Shown: positions 35,969-47,404, counted from the stretch's first letter. The stretch: 64,000 nucleotides of DNA from Brasenia schreberi (GCA_036023115.1 JAYKKT010000089.1:17974501-18038500), one strand, 5' to 3'. The notes: a model not told the origin generated them from the letters alone. Made by a program: numbers and translations.

Positions 35969-37121
35969 TTGTCCAAATCGATTTGGATAAGGGCAAAGAT
36001 AACAAACACCCCTTTTAATGTCTCCCTAGATCTAGCCACGAAGAATATGGGATCGTCCCATTTTAGCAAAATCTCAATTTTACAAACTCTGGTAGGAGGA
36101 GATATCACGCCAAAGGGTTTACTTATGGAATCTGGTCCTAAATGGGATCATGTTTATGCAAGTACCATGCGTGGAATGCAAATGACATGGGTGTGGTGCC
36201 AAGAGTGGCGACCTCCCAGAGACCAGATGTGGTCGAACTCTAGAGACTTATAAGGTCTATTGCTCCAAGTGAGCAAATCCTATGCTGTTCGATGTTCGGT
36301 TTTTAAAACTTATTTACAAAAGCTATTTACAAAAGGGACAATTGTCTTGAGTCTCGATCCTAAGGATCTCGAGCTCTTCGTGCTTGCCCTTGTTTGAGTC
36401 TTAACACTCGCTTATCTAGCGGAGGTTTTATAAGAAAACAAGCTTCATTTCAAACTCCTACGCCTTACTCGAAACGTCGAATTCTCAAACAAGATGAAAT
36501 TCAAGTAAGTAAATCCTATTTTTACTTTAGGATTCCTCGAAATGAACCATGCTTTAGCTTGGGATAAGCCAGGGATGGGAAAGAGATACCACGGTCCCTT
36601 CTGAAGCGTCCCGTGGTTTAAGGCATAGAAGGCGGAAAACTGCTCTTTTTGAGCTTTTTGGCCTCTTTTTCCTTTTTCCATAGAGGGTCTCCCTTTGGGA
36701 GTATTTTTTTCTTTAATCCCTCTTTTTTCATAAGAGAATCGATTTTTCTTTTTTGAAGTCTGGTTTCTTTCTTTTGGAAAGAGACTTTAAATGGGAAATT
36801 CCCTTTTGATTTGGGCCTTCATTTTCCTTTTGGAAGGAGAAGAGAAGAGGGGAGGACTTATCCCAAGCCTACACTCGATCCATTCCAGATCAGCCTATTT
36901 AGAAATAGCACGTACTACTTGCAAGTATCTTGCTATGTTGAACTAGGCCCTTCTTTGTAAGATGAAAGATTTTGAAATGCAACCACGATTTTGAAAACTC
37001 CACTCTTTCACAAGTGTGAATTCTCTTACTTAGGGTCACACGAGTTGCTTTTGCACCTTATTCACACGTCTCAGGGCAGCTATCCCTATAAAATTTTCGA
37101 AACTGGAATTTAATCCAGATC
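35969..37121 (-). other. 3' non-coding region of element C
   Basis: About 1.15 kb between the integrase stop and the polypurine tract. No recognised domain. It contains A/G-rich and T-rich tracts (36600-36850) and an open frame of 78 codons on the minus strand at 36445-36681, beginning MEKGKRGQKAQK. Element D has a homologous frame (54056-54427) whose middle is shifted but whose ISRNPKVKIGFTYLNF part is conserved. It may be a remnant of an extra gene or simply conserved because the copies are related. Confidence 0.6.
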
Positions 37122-40100
37122 CTACACATGATACTTCTTTAAGTATTGAATATTGATAGGATCTGCTAAATTCCTACCTTCTACATCGATCAACCAATAC
37201 GAATTGTTCGTAGTGGTTGCTCGTATAACATAGGGTCCATCCCAGTTGGGGCGCCACTTGCCTAGGGGGTGTGGGCCACGATGGTGGATGGTTTTCAAGA
37301 CCAGATCTCCCACTTCAAAGTGGCGAGGTCTCATGTGTTTGCTATAATGTCGGGCTACCCTTTGCCGGTATGCACGGGCATGATCCATGGCAAGGAGTCG
37401 CCTCTCATCTAGCAAATCTAGCTCGGCCATCCTAGCATGCTGAGGCGTCTCTAGGGGGAGGTCGAGTGCAATGGATGTATGGAATGAATGCAGTTGGGTA
37501 TGAATGGGAAGAATGGCGTTTGTGCCATAGACCAATTCGAATGGTGTGGCATTCGTGGGAGTCCGGATGGAAGTCCTATAAGCCCATAAGGCTTCATCCA
37601 GCTTCTCGTGCCACATCCTACCCTTCTCTAAGGTTTTCTCAATGATACCAATGAGAGTCTTGTTTATAGCTTCGGCTTGGCCGTTGCCTTGAGGGTAGTA
37701 GGGCGAGGAGAAGTGGTGAGTTATGCCATACGTGTTGCACAACTTGACCATCCGCTCGTTCTTGAATGGGGTACCATTATCAGACACAAGGTCTCGTGGA
37801 ACCCCAAATCGAGCCAAGATATTCCTCCGGATGAAAGCCACCACATGTTGGCCCATTACATTCGTTAGGGAAATGGCTTCCACCCACTTGGAGAAATACT
37901 CCGTGGCTGCTAAAATGAAACGATGCCCATTCGAGGCCTTTGGAAATATTGGGCCTACTATGTCAAACGCCCACATGGTAAATGGCCAGGGGCTGACCAC
38001 GGAATGCAATGCCGATGAAGGGATATGAATGGCGTGCCCATGCACTTGACATGGATGACACTTCCTAACATGATCGTGACAATCCCTTTTTAGGGTGGAC
38101 CAAAATTAACCCCCTCTAAGTATTTTCATCGCCATCATGTTGGCATTAACATGACCTCCACATTCTCTGTCGTGGAACTCGTGCATCACTATCCTAGCCT
38201 CCTCTAGGTCGATACACCTAAGCAGAATGCCGGTAAAACTCTTTTTGTATAAGACCCCACCCAGAATGGTGTATCGGGTTGAAATCTTACGAATGAATGC
38301 CTTATCTTTGGATGTGGCATCCTCGATGAATCCCCCATTTTCTAAAAATTGTTTTATGTCATAGAACCAGGGTTTTTCAATAGACTCTGGGTTGTTTTGG
38401 CAAATATCCAAGTCGTGTGTGGATGGATGGGGCGCATGCCATATTTCCAAAGATCTGGTCCCTGAAATGGGATCGACCTTCAGGGCTGAACCCAAGGAAG
38501 AGAGGGCATCGGCGATGCCATTGTCCTCTCTTCCCACGTGTGTGAGCTTACACGACTGGAAGGATTGGACAAATCGAGTGGCCAACTCGTGATATGGAAG
38601 TAGTTTCTCATTACGTACTTGCCAAATTTTTAAAACCTGGTTTATGACAAGGAGCGAATCTCCAAAGACCTCGATGCATGATGCCCCTAGAGTTTTCGAA
38701 ATCCTTAAGCCTTGTATGAGTGCTTCATACTCAGCTACGTTGTTGGAACATTCGAAATCTAAGCGGACTGCTATGGGAATCTCGCCCTTTTCAGGGGAGA
38801 TTAGGATGATCCCGGCACCAGCCCCTTGTTGGTTTCGTGCCCCGTCGAAGTGCATCTTCCACACTTGGTTTTCGAAAGAATTTGCCAAAATGTGGTTTTG
38901 AAAATGGTTTTGCAATATGCCTTCATCAGGCATTTCGACAAGAGTGGGATATGCGTCCTCCAAGGGGAAGTCAGCCACGTAATCTGCTAGGGCTTGCCCT
39001 TTAATGGAGATCTGGTGATGGTATTTCAAATCATACTCCATTAGAAGGAGTTGCCATTTGCCCAATCTACCCGTGAGAATGGGTTTTTCGAACAAGTGCT
39101 TGATTGGATCAAGCTTGGACACTATCCAGATCTCATGATCTAGGAAATAGTGTTTGAATTTCTGGCAGGCCCAGACTAGGGCCAAGCACGTCTTCTCCAT
39201 GGCTTGATAATTTCGTTCATAAGCCAAGAGAGTTTTCGAAATATAGTAGATGGCATACTCCTTGTGGGTGTCATCCTCGTATTGAGCCAACAGGGCTCCT
39301 AAAGCGTTTACATGCACGGAGATGTATAATAAAAGCGGTTTTCCTTGTTTTGGAGGATTCAAAACGGGGGGATTAACCAAGTATGCCTTTTGTCTCTCGA
39401 AGGACTTTTGGCATTCGTCATCCCATAAGAATTTCGTACCCTTCCTCAACAGTTTGTTGAAGGGTTCGCATCTAGTTGCCAGATTCGATATGAATCGGCG
39501 CACAGATTGTAATCGACCCTGAAGGCTACGGACTTGGGTGAGATTGGAGGGTGGAGCCATGTCTATGATGGCTCGACACTTAGAGGGGTCGACTTCTATT
39601 CCCCTTTGGCTCACCATAAAGCCTAGAAGCTTTCCTGATTCTACCCCGAACACACATTTTTGAGGGTTTAGCTTTACTTTGTAAAGCCTAAGCCTTTCGA
39701 AAATCTTTTGTAAACATTCGATATGGGTGCATTGGGTTTTGGATTTTGCCAAGAGATCATCTACATACACTTCTACAAGCTCGTGAATTTGATCATGGAA
39801 GATCGTGTTCATGGCTCGTTGGTATGTTGCGCCGGCATTTTTCAAACCAAAGGGCATGACTGTATAGCAGTACGTGCCCCATGGGGTTGTGAAGGCGGTC
39901 TTACCCTGATCTCGTGGGCTTAGTTTGATTTGATTATAGCCTGAATAACCATCCATGAATGAAAACATTTCATGATTTGCAGTACTATCGACTATCAAAT
40001 CTATGTTTGGTAAAGGATAATTATCCTTTGGAGTGGCTTTATTCAGGTTTCTGAAATCGATGCATATTCGAATTTTCCCATTGGTTTTTCGAACTACAAC

Positions 40101-40605
40101 GATATTTGACAACCAATCAGAATACGCAATGGGTTTTATAAATCCGGCTTTTAGCAGATCTTCTAAACCCTCTTTGACTTGCGTGTGTACATTCAGATGT
40201 ATTTTCCTAAGCTTCTGCTTTATGGGTTTTACACCTGCATCTAAGGGAAGACGATGCTCGACTATGCTGGGATCTATGCCCGGCATGTCTTCATACGTCC
40301 ATGCAAACACATCTAAATAGGTTCGTAGAAATGCAATGAATGCTAACTTTTCAGTTTCATGCAAGCATGCGCCTATTTTGATGGTTTTGGGATTGGAATC
40401 ATCCCCTAGGTTCACCTCTACGAAATCTCCTCCTACTGATTGGGAAGGTCTTTCAAAATCGAGAATTCTATGAAATTCTGGGAGCTCAGAAGTGGGATCT
40501 TCCTCAAGGGGATCCACTTCTGGGCTTTGATCATTCTCGTGGGCTATAGACCCGAGGGAACTTGACGCGTGGTTTTCAAAATAACCTGGTTTTGTACTTG
40601 GAGTT
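37122..40605 (-). pseudogene. pol of element C: RT, two RNase H, integrase
   Basis: Main part of Pol, which copies the element RNA into DNA and inserts it. Open from 40605 except for one stop (TAA, 38106-38108) where related proteins have an aromatic residue. Counting from Met at 40517: RT about residues 95-330 with YVDD at 251-254; first RNase H about 365-500, lacking the catalytic Asp (YISVHVNALG); second RNase H about 550-680 with D558, E596, D620 and D670; zinc-binding HHCC region around 38040-38200. After the stop, the integrase core has Asp (near 37964), Asp (near 37781) and Glu (near 37673), with 35 residues between the last two, then a GPY-like C-terminus ending LKKYHV. The N-terminal part lies beyond S4 at 44072-44370. 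Confidence 0.93.
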
Positions 40606-43600
40606 TGTAGACGCGCGAAAATCCCCGCCTCTTCGCCCCTTTCGTGGCTTGGAGTGGATCTTATCGTGCGTCTAAGGCCTATGTATACAAACAGGGCGTG
40701 CCAGCTAGCTTACTTAAGCTAGCGAAGATATATTTAACACTGACTTCTAAATGTGGCGACTGTGAGCAAGTGAGCTCTTGTCGTCGCAGACCTTCTTGCA
40801 CCGATGCGCAAGGGTCAGTCTGTACGCTTTTGCAAAAATCGAGTTTTTGGGGAGAAAGTCTACGAAACGGTTCGAGGTGTCTATTTCGGGTCTTTAAGAT
40901 GCGATTGCATGTTTTAGATCACGTGGATTTGCACGTGCCTAAGTCTTTTCTTTTATCCCTTTTTGGGTCGCCTAGTTTGTGTGTTATGAACACTCCACTA
41001 CATGGGCGAATTCGAGCGGGGGTTGCTTCGATGCAATATGCGTCCTACCTCGTGGTATGGCGTAGATGCAATGCAAACTCACGCTACTCCAAAGGGAAAA
41101 CCCGAAATGTAAAGACAATGCTGAAGGGAAATAACAGAAGGGAAATAACCGAAGGGAAATAACAGAAGGGAAATAACCGAAGGGAAATAACAGAAGGGAA
41201 ATAACCGAAGGGAAATAACAGAAGGGAAATAACCGAAGGGAAATATGTATATATCTTATGTATATGAGCCCTTACTCGGGTCTTGCAAATAAGAGCGAAG
41301 GCTCAATGTGGGTGCGTGCTTGAATTGAAAGACTTACACACACGACATGAAATTAAACCCAAATATAAATTGCAGTATGGCCTTGACTAAGGTCTTGGGA
41401 GTAAGAGCGAAGGCTCAATGTGTGTGAGAGTGCTTGAATTGAAGTACTACACACACGACATAAATGAAACCCAAATATAACTGCAATAAGGCCTTTACTA
41501 AGGTCTTGGGAGTAAGAGCGAAGGCTCAATGTGTGTGAAAGTGCTTGAATTGAAAGACTTACTCACACGACAAGAAATGAAACCCAAATAGTATAGGTCG
41601 GCCCTTACTTGGGTCTTTCAAATAAGAGCGGAAGCTCAATGTGTGTGAGAGTGTTTAAATTGAAAGACTTACTCACACGACATGAAATGAAACCCAAATA
41701 GTATAGGTCGGCCCTTACTTGGGTCTTTCAAATAAGAGCGGAAGCTCAATGTGTGTGAGAGTGTTTAAATTGAAAGACTTACTCACACGACATGAAATGA
41801 AACCCAAATAGTATAGGTCGGCCCTTACTTGGGTCTTTCAAATAAGAGCGGAAGCTCAATGTGTGTGAGAGTGTTTAATCGAAAGACAACGCACCCAACT
41901 TAAACAAAACCCTTCGGAAACGAAATATATATGTTCACTTATATACTAGGGGCTGATTAGGCCCGTGTGTGTTCGAAAATGGTGCACGACTAAGAGAGTG
42001 CACGTGTGTGGTTGTGCCAAGCCACGTTATTACAAGCGGGGGGAGACTATGCTCCGTTATTACAACCCCGTATCCAATTGAATTTCAAGCAAGTGTATGA
42101 CTAAAGACCGAGTTTAGACACTTACGAGTAGCTGGTCCGTAGAGGTCTTGCTTGAGCGTGGCCTTGGCTTTGGGCTGCAAACAGGAGCTCCGCGAAGGTA
42201 TGTGCTCAAGGGTGCTGGCCGGCTGCAAATGGGGCGCGGGATGGACGCCTCGAAGGGGACCGGTGGCAAGTGGGCGGCGCCTCCAAGTAGGGAGTTTAGA
42301 GTGGCTGACTAAGTGGGTCTTAGGGTCACTAGGGAAGTTAGGGACTTAGGGAAACTGGACCTAAAAGGTGAGCTAGTGGGAAGGCCAAAGAGGACACCTA
42401 GGGGGGTTGGCCGAATGGGAGATGGTGGCTAAGTAGTGGCCAGCCACTTGGGTTATCCTAGGTTCGGCTAGGCTTAGGTGGTGGCGGCAAAGGTGCTGAG
42501 CTGAAGGGAAGATGGGTGGCTAAGAGTGGAGAGGTGGTAGAGAGTGGCTTTGAGGGAGTAAAGGGGACTTACCGAATGGGGAAGAGTGGCGGATGGAGTG
42601 GGAGAGTGGCGGGCAGGTGGCTGTCGGCTGGTGGAGTTGGGAAGAGATGGTGGCGTCCGGCTGGGGGGCAGTGGTGGTGGACGGAAGAGGGAAGGTGGCG
42701 GAGCAGGTGGCGGCTGGTGGAGGAGCTGGAGCTGCTGGCTGTCGGCTGGTGGAAGATGGGAGAAGGAGAGGGCCCGGCTGAGTGTGGAGAGTGGTTCCCA
42801 CTTGGAAAACCCGCCCACAATGAGGGGGGTTTAAATAGGGGATGGGTAGGTCGGTTAGGGCTGGGTTGTGGGTAGTGGTTAGGTGGTTTAGGTAGGGTAG
42901 TATGTAGATAAGGTGGGCTGGATGGGGTTGGGCCAGATATTTTAAAACTAGGGGTTTGGGAAAATCGTGGGCTAAGGGTGGTTTAGGGGTTTAGGGCTAG
43001 GTTAGGTGGTTGGGTTTTAGGGTGAGGTTTAGTGAGCTAGGTTAGGTGGTTTAGGCTAGGTTTAGGCTAGGATTAGGGAAATTAATCTAGGTTTAGGGAA
43101 GGATGAGGGGAGTGGGTTAGGTGATTAGGTTGGGATTAGGCCGGGATTAGGGAAGTGGGTTAGGTGATTAGGTTCAGATTAGGGGTGGATTAGGGGTTTA
43201 GGCTAGGTTTAGGCATTTTTGGCTAGGTTTAGGTGAAGGAGCTCCCTTAGCATGGCCCATAGACCTTGATCACCCCATGTTGGTGCAGCCCTAGGTTAGG
43301 TTTTAGCTAATTACAAGCTTAAACCCACTCAATTAGGCTAACCCACATGATTAACCCAAACTTGACACACAAGTCAAGCTTAATACAACACTCTTGATAT
43401 TTTTCACCCCCACTCTCTCTCATGCCCAATATCCCACGTGAATTTCAAGTGGGCCCCACCTCCATTTATGAGAAGGTGATGTGGGCCATGGATATGGATA
43501 TTGGATTGGATCTCTGGATCCAAATCCAAATCCAAGTCCACATATGGGTTTGGATTGGAATCTGGATATATATGGTCCAGATCCAAACCAAACTGAACTC

Positions 43601-44071
43601 TGACTCCTTCGAGCTGGGTTCGAGACGGACGATTTGTGCGGGGCCTGACAGCATCAGTACTCCGTCTGCGTTGGGTCTTCGCCAACATAGTCGTCCGCCT
43701 CCGTTTCTGCCTTCCGGAGATGACTTCAAATGCTTTTTTGATAAGAACAGGGTCTTGGACGTTCGAGATCCTGGGATGTGAATCAGATGCAAGAGTTGCT
43801 GTGCCGGGCTTGACAGGTGCTCCGGTTCCGGGCTCTTCTTGGCTCTCCTGGTCTTGTCTTGATCAGGCCAAGCCACTTCGGGGTTTCAAAACATGTTTTA
43901 AAAGGGTTTTCAAAAGCTATATTATTTGTTTCTGAAAGATAAAGTTTAAAACATATATACAGGGTTTGTTTGGAAGGCTCCTGGGTTTCCAAACTCAAAA
44001 ATGGCCCTTTGGGGCTGCTTGTATAAAACCAGATTTGTTTAAGAAATTCGTGGGATTTCGGGGTGTTTACA
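40606..44071 (-). mobile_element. Solo LTR S4 inside pol of element C
   Basis: A complete 3466-bp minus-oriented LTR with exact GAGTT duplications (40601-40605 and 44072-44076). It splits the lysine-rich linker of Pol. Because it lies inside the youngest full element, it is the most recent insertion in this nest. It has the longest 14-bp minisatellite here (41123-41246), 110-bp array about 41260-41880, donor-like site near 42570, TATA-like box at 42830-42837 and telomere-like block about 42850-43240. Confidence 0.95.
41123..41246 (-). repeat. 14-bp minisatellite in LTR S4
   Basis: Nine units of GAAGGGAAATAACM, alternating A and C at the last position, so a 28-bp higher-order unit is visible. 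Other LTR copies have about three to six units: element C 3' LTR four, 5' LTR six. Confidence 0.92.
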
Positions 44072-44370
44072 GAGTTTCAAGTGACTTCGAAAATTTTGGT
44101 CTGGCTATGCAGACGACACTTCTTTCGAAATCCTTTTCTTTTGCCAAAGGCCTACCAGGAGCAGCTATGTACAAAGTCTTTTTGGTATTTTCCAAATTTT
44201 CGATTTTTTTGGGTTTTTGTAAAACAAGAACTTTAGGAACTATACAAAGCACACTTTTTTCGAGTTTTTGCTTTTCCATTGTTTTTGGTTTTTCTTGTTT
44301 TTCGATTTTTTCGATTTTAAGTTTTTCAAATGTTTTTGGTATTTTTTTAGAAAAAGGGATCTTCCGTCAT
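44072..44370 (-). pseudogene. N-terminal linker of element C pol
   Basis: Start of Pol from ATG 44368-44370 to the S4 insertion. It is very rich in lysine and glutamate (repeated KIEK and KPK words) and matches 11032-11330 of element A. One extra T in a homopolymer near 44355 puts a TAA eight codons after the ATG; beyond it the frame agrees with that of the rest of Pol. The linker has no known domain. Confidence 0.8.
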
Positions 44371-44395
44371 ACCTACAAAGGGAGAACACTACGGG
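44371..44395 (-). promoter_or_regulatory. Splice-acceptor-like gag/pol junction of element C
   Basis: Minus-strand TTCTCCCTTTGTAG|GT then ATG of pol; the AG is at 44374-44373. Gag-pro ends at 44396, so gag and pol frames do not overlap and an ordinary frameshift cannot join them. The junction is conserved in A, B and E. Confidence 0.55.
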
Positions 44396-47266
44396 TTAGG
44401 CTCGGAATAGGAGTTCTAAACCATAGGTCTCTTCTAAGACAGGCTCCGGGGCACCCTTGACCCAGGTGGTCACAGGGGGTGGCTCCGGCGGTATTTGGGG
44501 AGTATAGCCGATCCCATATCGGATTGGGTTGGCCCTAGGAAGGATGGGCTCTAGGAGACCCTGGTTTTGTGCCCCTAGACTTTTGTAGGGCGTGTAGCCC
44601 ATGTTTAATAACATGTTCCACGACCTTTTGTTTTTTGAAAAGATGGGATATAAGTCGTGGTCCTGGAACATGCTATCGTCCATATTAGGCTCGTATGGCC
44701 TTTTGTCCAGGGGTTTTGGAAATAGAGAACGCTTGGGTTTTCCTAGGAGGATTAGAGTCGGGAGGGGGCCTGCTTTGGGCGGCCCCTTCACACATACAAC
44801 CTTCCTAGGGTTGTTCAACATGAGCCGAGGTGGCTCAACCATAATTTGCCCCAGGTTAGCCTCATGGGCCTGGGAGCTCGATAAACAAGGGGAGTTTATG
44901 ATCCCCTGAAGCTGTGGGTGACTCTCACCTAGGATCACTACGACCTGGTCCCTAAAAGGGATCTTAACACACCTGTGGAAGGTGGATGGCACAGCGCACA
45001 AACTGTGTATCCAGGGTCTCCCCAGCAACAGGTTATAATGGGGGTGGATGTCCAAGACATGGAACACCCCCGTGTGTTCGATCCCTCCCGTTTCCATTGG
45101 GAGTTCGATGGATCCTAAAGGCCTAGACGCATTCCCATCGTATCCAGTGATAACGATGGGGCTTGGGTTCACCGAAGTCAAGGTGACTCCGATTTTGTAC
45201 GCCACGTGAAGTGGAAGGATGTTGAGCCCTCCTCCACCATCGACTAGGCACCTGTCCAGAGAGTGGTTGTTTAGAACCACCTCGATATGCAGGGCTTGGT
45301 TATGGGTTTCGTAGGGTCTATCTACATCATCTTCCGAAAAGGTGATGGGCGATTTTGCTCCTAATAAAGCCACTTGGGCAGACAAGGATTCCGAACTTAT
45401 GTTCGAATCAACCTTGGCCCTTTCTAGAATTTTCTCTAAGACAAGTCTATGCCTAGGCGAGGTTTTGATAAGCTCTAGGATGGACATGTGAATAGGAATC
45501 TTTGAAAGGTGGTTTTCGAAATCATAAGGATTTAGGATGATTTTGTCCTTATCCGCTTTTGGCAGACCACTAGGGATACATGCTTTTGAGGGGCCAGGCA
45601 CACTGACCACCTTTTGAGCACCTTGAAGGTGCGGGGGTTGGTAGATCCTCCCGGATCTAGTGACTTCCCCCACGACCAGCCTAGGGTTTGCGCTAGACTT
45701 GGCTCTAAGGATGAGCTGAGGAGATCCTTGGATTTTAAAAACTGGCTTTGCCGGGGTTTCCACTTTTGGTGGTCCCTGAATGACGACTTGGGCGGGCCTC
45801 TTGTATAATACAAGGATGGGTGCACAAGCAGGTCGACCAGGTTCGGGCTTTTGCACTAATTCCTTGGAAATGGTGAGGGTACATACCTCCTTTCCTTTCC
45901 CACTGCCACTGGCGTGTTTGGGAAAGGGTTCCTTGAAGATAGCTTGAGGTGGCTCAGGTTCTGCAGTGACCTGGAGCCGGCTCTCCGCTATCAAGTTCTC
46001 AATTTTATTTAGAAGAGAGAAGCACCGTTTGGTATCATGGCCTTTGAGCCGATGATACTTGCAAAATCGGTTTAAATACCCCCCTTTGGACGTGACTCCT
46101 TCGGGGATTTCAGGGAGTTCGATCATGCCCTGGGCAAGTAAGAGGTCTAGGACCTCCGACACAGGTTGCCCCAGCAGAGTGTACTCCCGTTTTTCAATTG
46201 GTTTTGAAAAATTGCGTTCTCTCTTATTTTCTATTTTTTCAAAATTTTTAGAAGTGCCCGCCATGCCTGGATCCACCCGGACATTGGTGATTTTATGGGG
46301 CTTTGCCCCTTTGTCCGTCGTGGGCAGCCCATATGCGATGGGCTTTTCCACACGTGTTTTGGGAACGGCACTTCCTTTCCATAAGTGGTCGTATGTCCCT
46401 TTTCGCAAGTTGGTTTCGAAAAGGGAGGCCTTTTTGATCAACTTATGGAAAGTTGAAATCTCATGGAGCGAGAGAAGGGTTTTTAACTCGCTTTTGAAAT
46501 TATCCAGGATGAGCATTACTGCGCATCCTTCGGATATAGGCTCTCGCACTTGGCCCAAAAGAGACCTCCACCTTATAATGAAGGCATGCACGTCCTCGTT
46601 CATGCCTTGCTTTGTATCCCTTAAGGTATTCAGGGTTGGCGTGACTTCCACGTTGTGTGGAAACCTTTGCATGAAGCAGTTCGCTAACTCTTCAAAAGTA
46701 GCGAACTGGCTTAAGTCGTAGGAAGCCAGCCATTTGGCAGCTGTGCCCTTAAGGGATAGAGGGAACCAATACACCCATTTCATCGAGTCCTTTTTCTTCT
46801 TATGGGCTCGATGTGAGAAAAGCTGCAAGTGAGACCTAGGGTCTCCCATGCCATCATACCGATGGAAGTTCGGTATTTCATCGTCACTGTCTGTTTCGTA
46901 GTCCATAGGAAGGAAATCAGACAGGGCGTAGCTTCTTTTCTCTTTATTTTGCCCTTTCAGTAGCTGTTGTAGGGCCTTACGGTCCTTTTGTGTGAAGGAC
47001 TCGTGGTATTGGTTGCCTTCCATTACGGAGGCCTCTTTTTGCTTGCGAGGTTTTTCAAATTTCTTTTTAGGCCTTTGTTCACCGTTCGATGAACATGAAT
47101 CGCCTACTTCAGCCTCTTGGCTGAGAGCATCGATTTTGGCCTCAAACTCCCTTCCCAAGTCCTCGATTTCATCTAGTTTTATTTTGTTTTTGAAAATCCT
47201 CCTAGAGTGAGAACTTGATGCGCATGAGCCTTGGCTCGACACTTCACTTGGATTGGATTTTGACAT
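44396..47266 (-). CDS. Gag-protease polyprotein of element C
   Basis: The best preserved coding region here: 956 codons open from ATG 47264-47266 to the stop at 44396-44398. The ATG is chosen because MSKSNPSEV is shared by all copies and follows the leader acceptor-like site. Residues 25-50 look like a short coiled coil; a Ser/Lys/Glu-rich stretch follows; the Gag capsid-type domain is about 120-270 (WVYWFPLSLKGTAAKWL). A knuckle-like CKYHRLKGHDTKRC, of the form used by Tat elements instead of CCHC, lies near residue 400. A proline-rich region (about 450-560) precedes the retropepsin (about 650-760), active site LVDGGGGLNILP and later LLGRPW. The tail to 956 has no recognised domain. The product would form particles in the cytoplasm and process itself. 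Confidence 0.93.
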   Translation of the reverse strand: MSKSNPSEVSSQGSCASSSHSRRIFKNKIKLDEIEDLGREFEAKIDALSQEAEVGDSCSSNGEQRPKKKFEKPRKQKEASVMEGNQYHESFTQKDRKALQQLLKGQNKEKRSYALSDFLPMDYETDSDDEIPNFHRYDGMGDPRSHLQLFSHRAHKKKKDSMKWVYWFPLSLKGTAAKWLASYDLSQFATFEELANCFMQRFPHNVEVTPTLNTLRDTKQGMNEDVHAFIIRWRSLLGQVREPISEGCAVMLILDNFKSELKTLLSLHEISTFHKLIKKASLFETNLRKGTYDHLWKGSAVPKTRVEKPIAYGLPTTDKGAKPHKITNVRVDPGMAGTSKNFEKIENKRERNFSKPIEKREYTLLGQPVSEVLDLLLAQGMIELPEIPEGVTSKGGYLNRFCKYHRLKGHDTKRCFSLLNKIENLIAESRLQVTAEPEPPQAIFKEPFPKHASGSGKGKEVCTLTISKELVQKPEPGRPACAPILVLYKRPAQVVIQGPPKVETPAKPVFKIQGSPQLILRAKSSANPRLVVGEVTRSGRIYQPPHLQGAQKVVSVPGPSKACIPSGLPKADKDKIILNPYDFENHLSKIPIHMSILELIKTSPRHRLVLEKILERAKVDSNISSESLSAQVALLGAKSPITFSEDDVDRPYETHNQALHIEVVLNNHSLDRCLVDGGGGLNILPLHVAYKIGVTLTSVNPSPIVITGYDGNASRPLGSIELPMETGGIEHTGVFHVLDIHPHYNLLLGRPWIHSLCAVPSTFHRCVKIPFRDQVVVILGESHPQLQGIINSPCLSSSQAHEANLGQIMVEPPRLMLNNPRKVVCVKGPPKAGPLPTLILLGKPKRSLFPKPLDKRPYEPNMDDSMFQDHDLYPIFSKNKRSWNMLLNMGYTPYKSLGAQNQGLLEPILPRANPIRYGIGYTPQIPPEPPPVTTWVKGAPEPVLEETYGLELLFRA

Positions 47267-47290
47267 GCTTTTCAAGCTTTTTCAAAATTT

Positions 47291-47320
47291 CCTAAGTAAA
47301 AGCAAAGAAAACAAGTTAAA
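47291..47320 (-). promoter_or_regulatory. Splice-acceptor-like site before gag of element C
   Basis: Minus-strand T-rich tract ending TTTTACTTAG|G (AG at 47293-47292), 26 bases before the gag ATG, with a TTTTAAC stretch just upstream. It corresponds to 8086-8113 in element A. Confidence 0.45.
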
Positions 47321-47380
47321 ACGACACTTTTATAAAATTTTCGCAAGACTTCTATAAGTAAACTCGATTTTTGAAAAGGC

Positions 47381-47404
47381 TCACGTCCCACCGAGCGTGC
47401 CAAT
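47381..47404 (-). other. Primer-binding site of element C (candidate)
   Basis: Minus-strand TTGGCACGCTCGGTGGGACG, beginning a few bases after the 5' LTR boundary at 47408. It differs from elements A and B at one or two positions. The tRNA partner was not assigned. Confidence 0.75.

Noticed and set aside
46059..46721. Long open frame opposite to gag of element C
   Set aside because: It is the antisense shadow of an intact gag-pro gene and has no recognisable domain.
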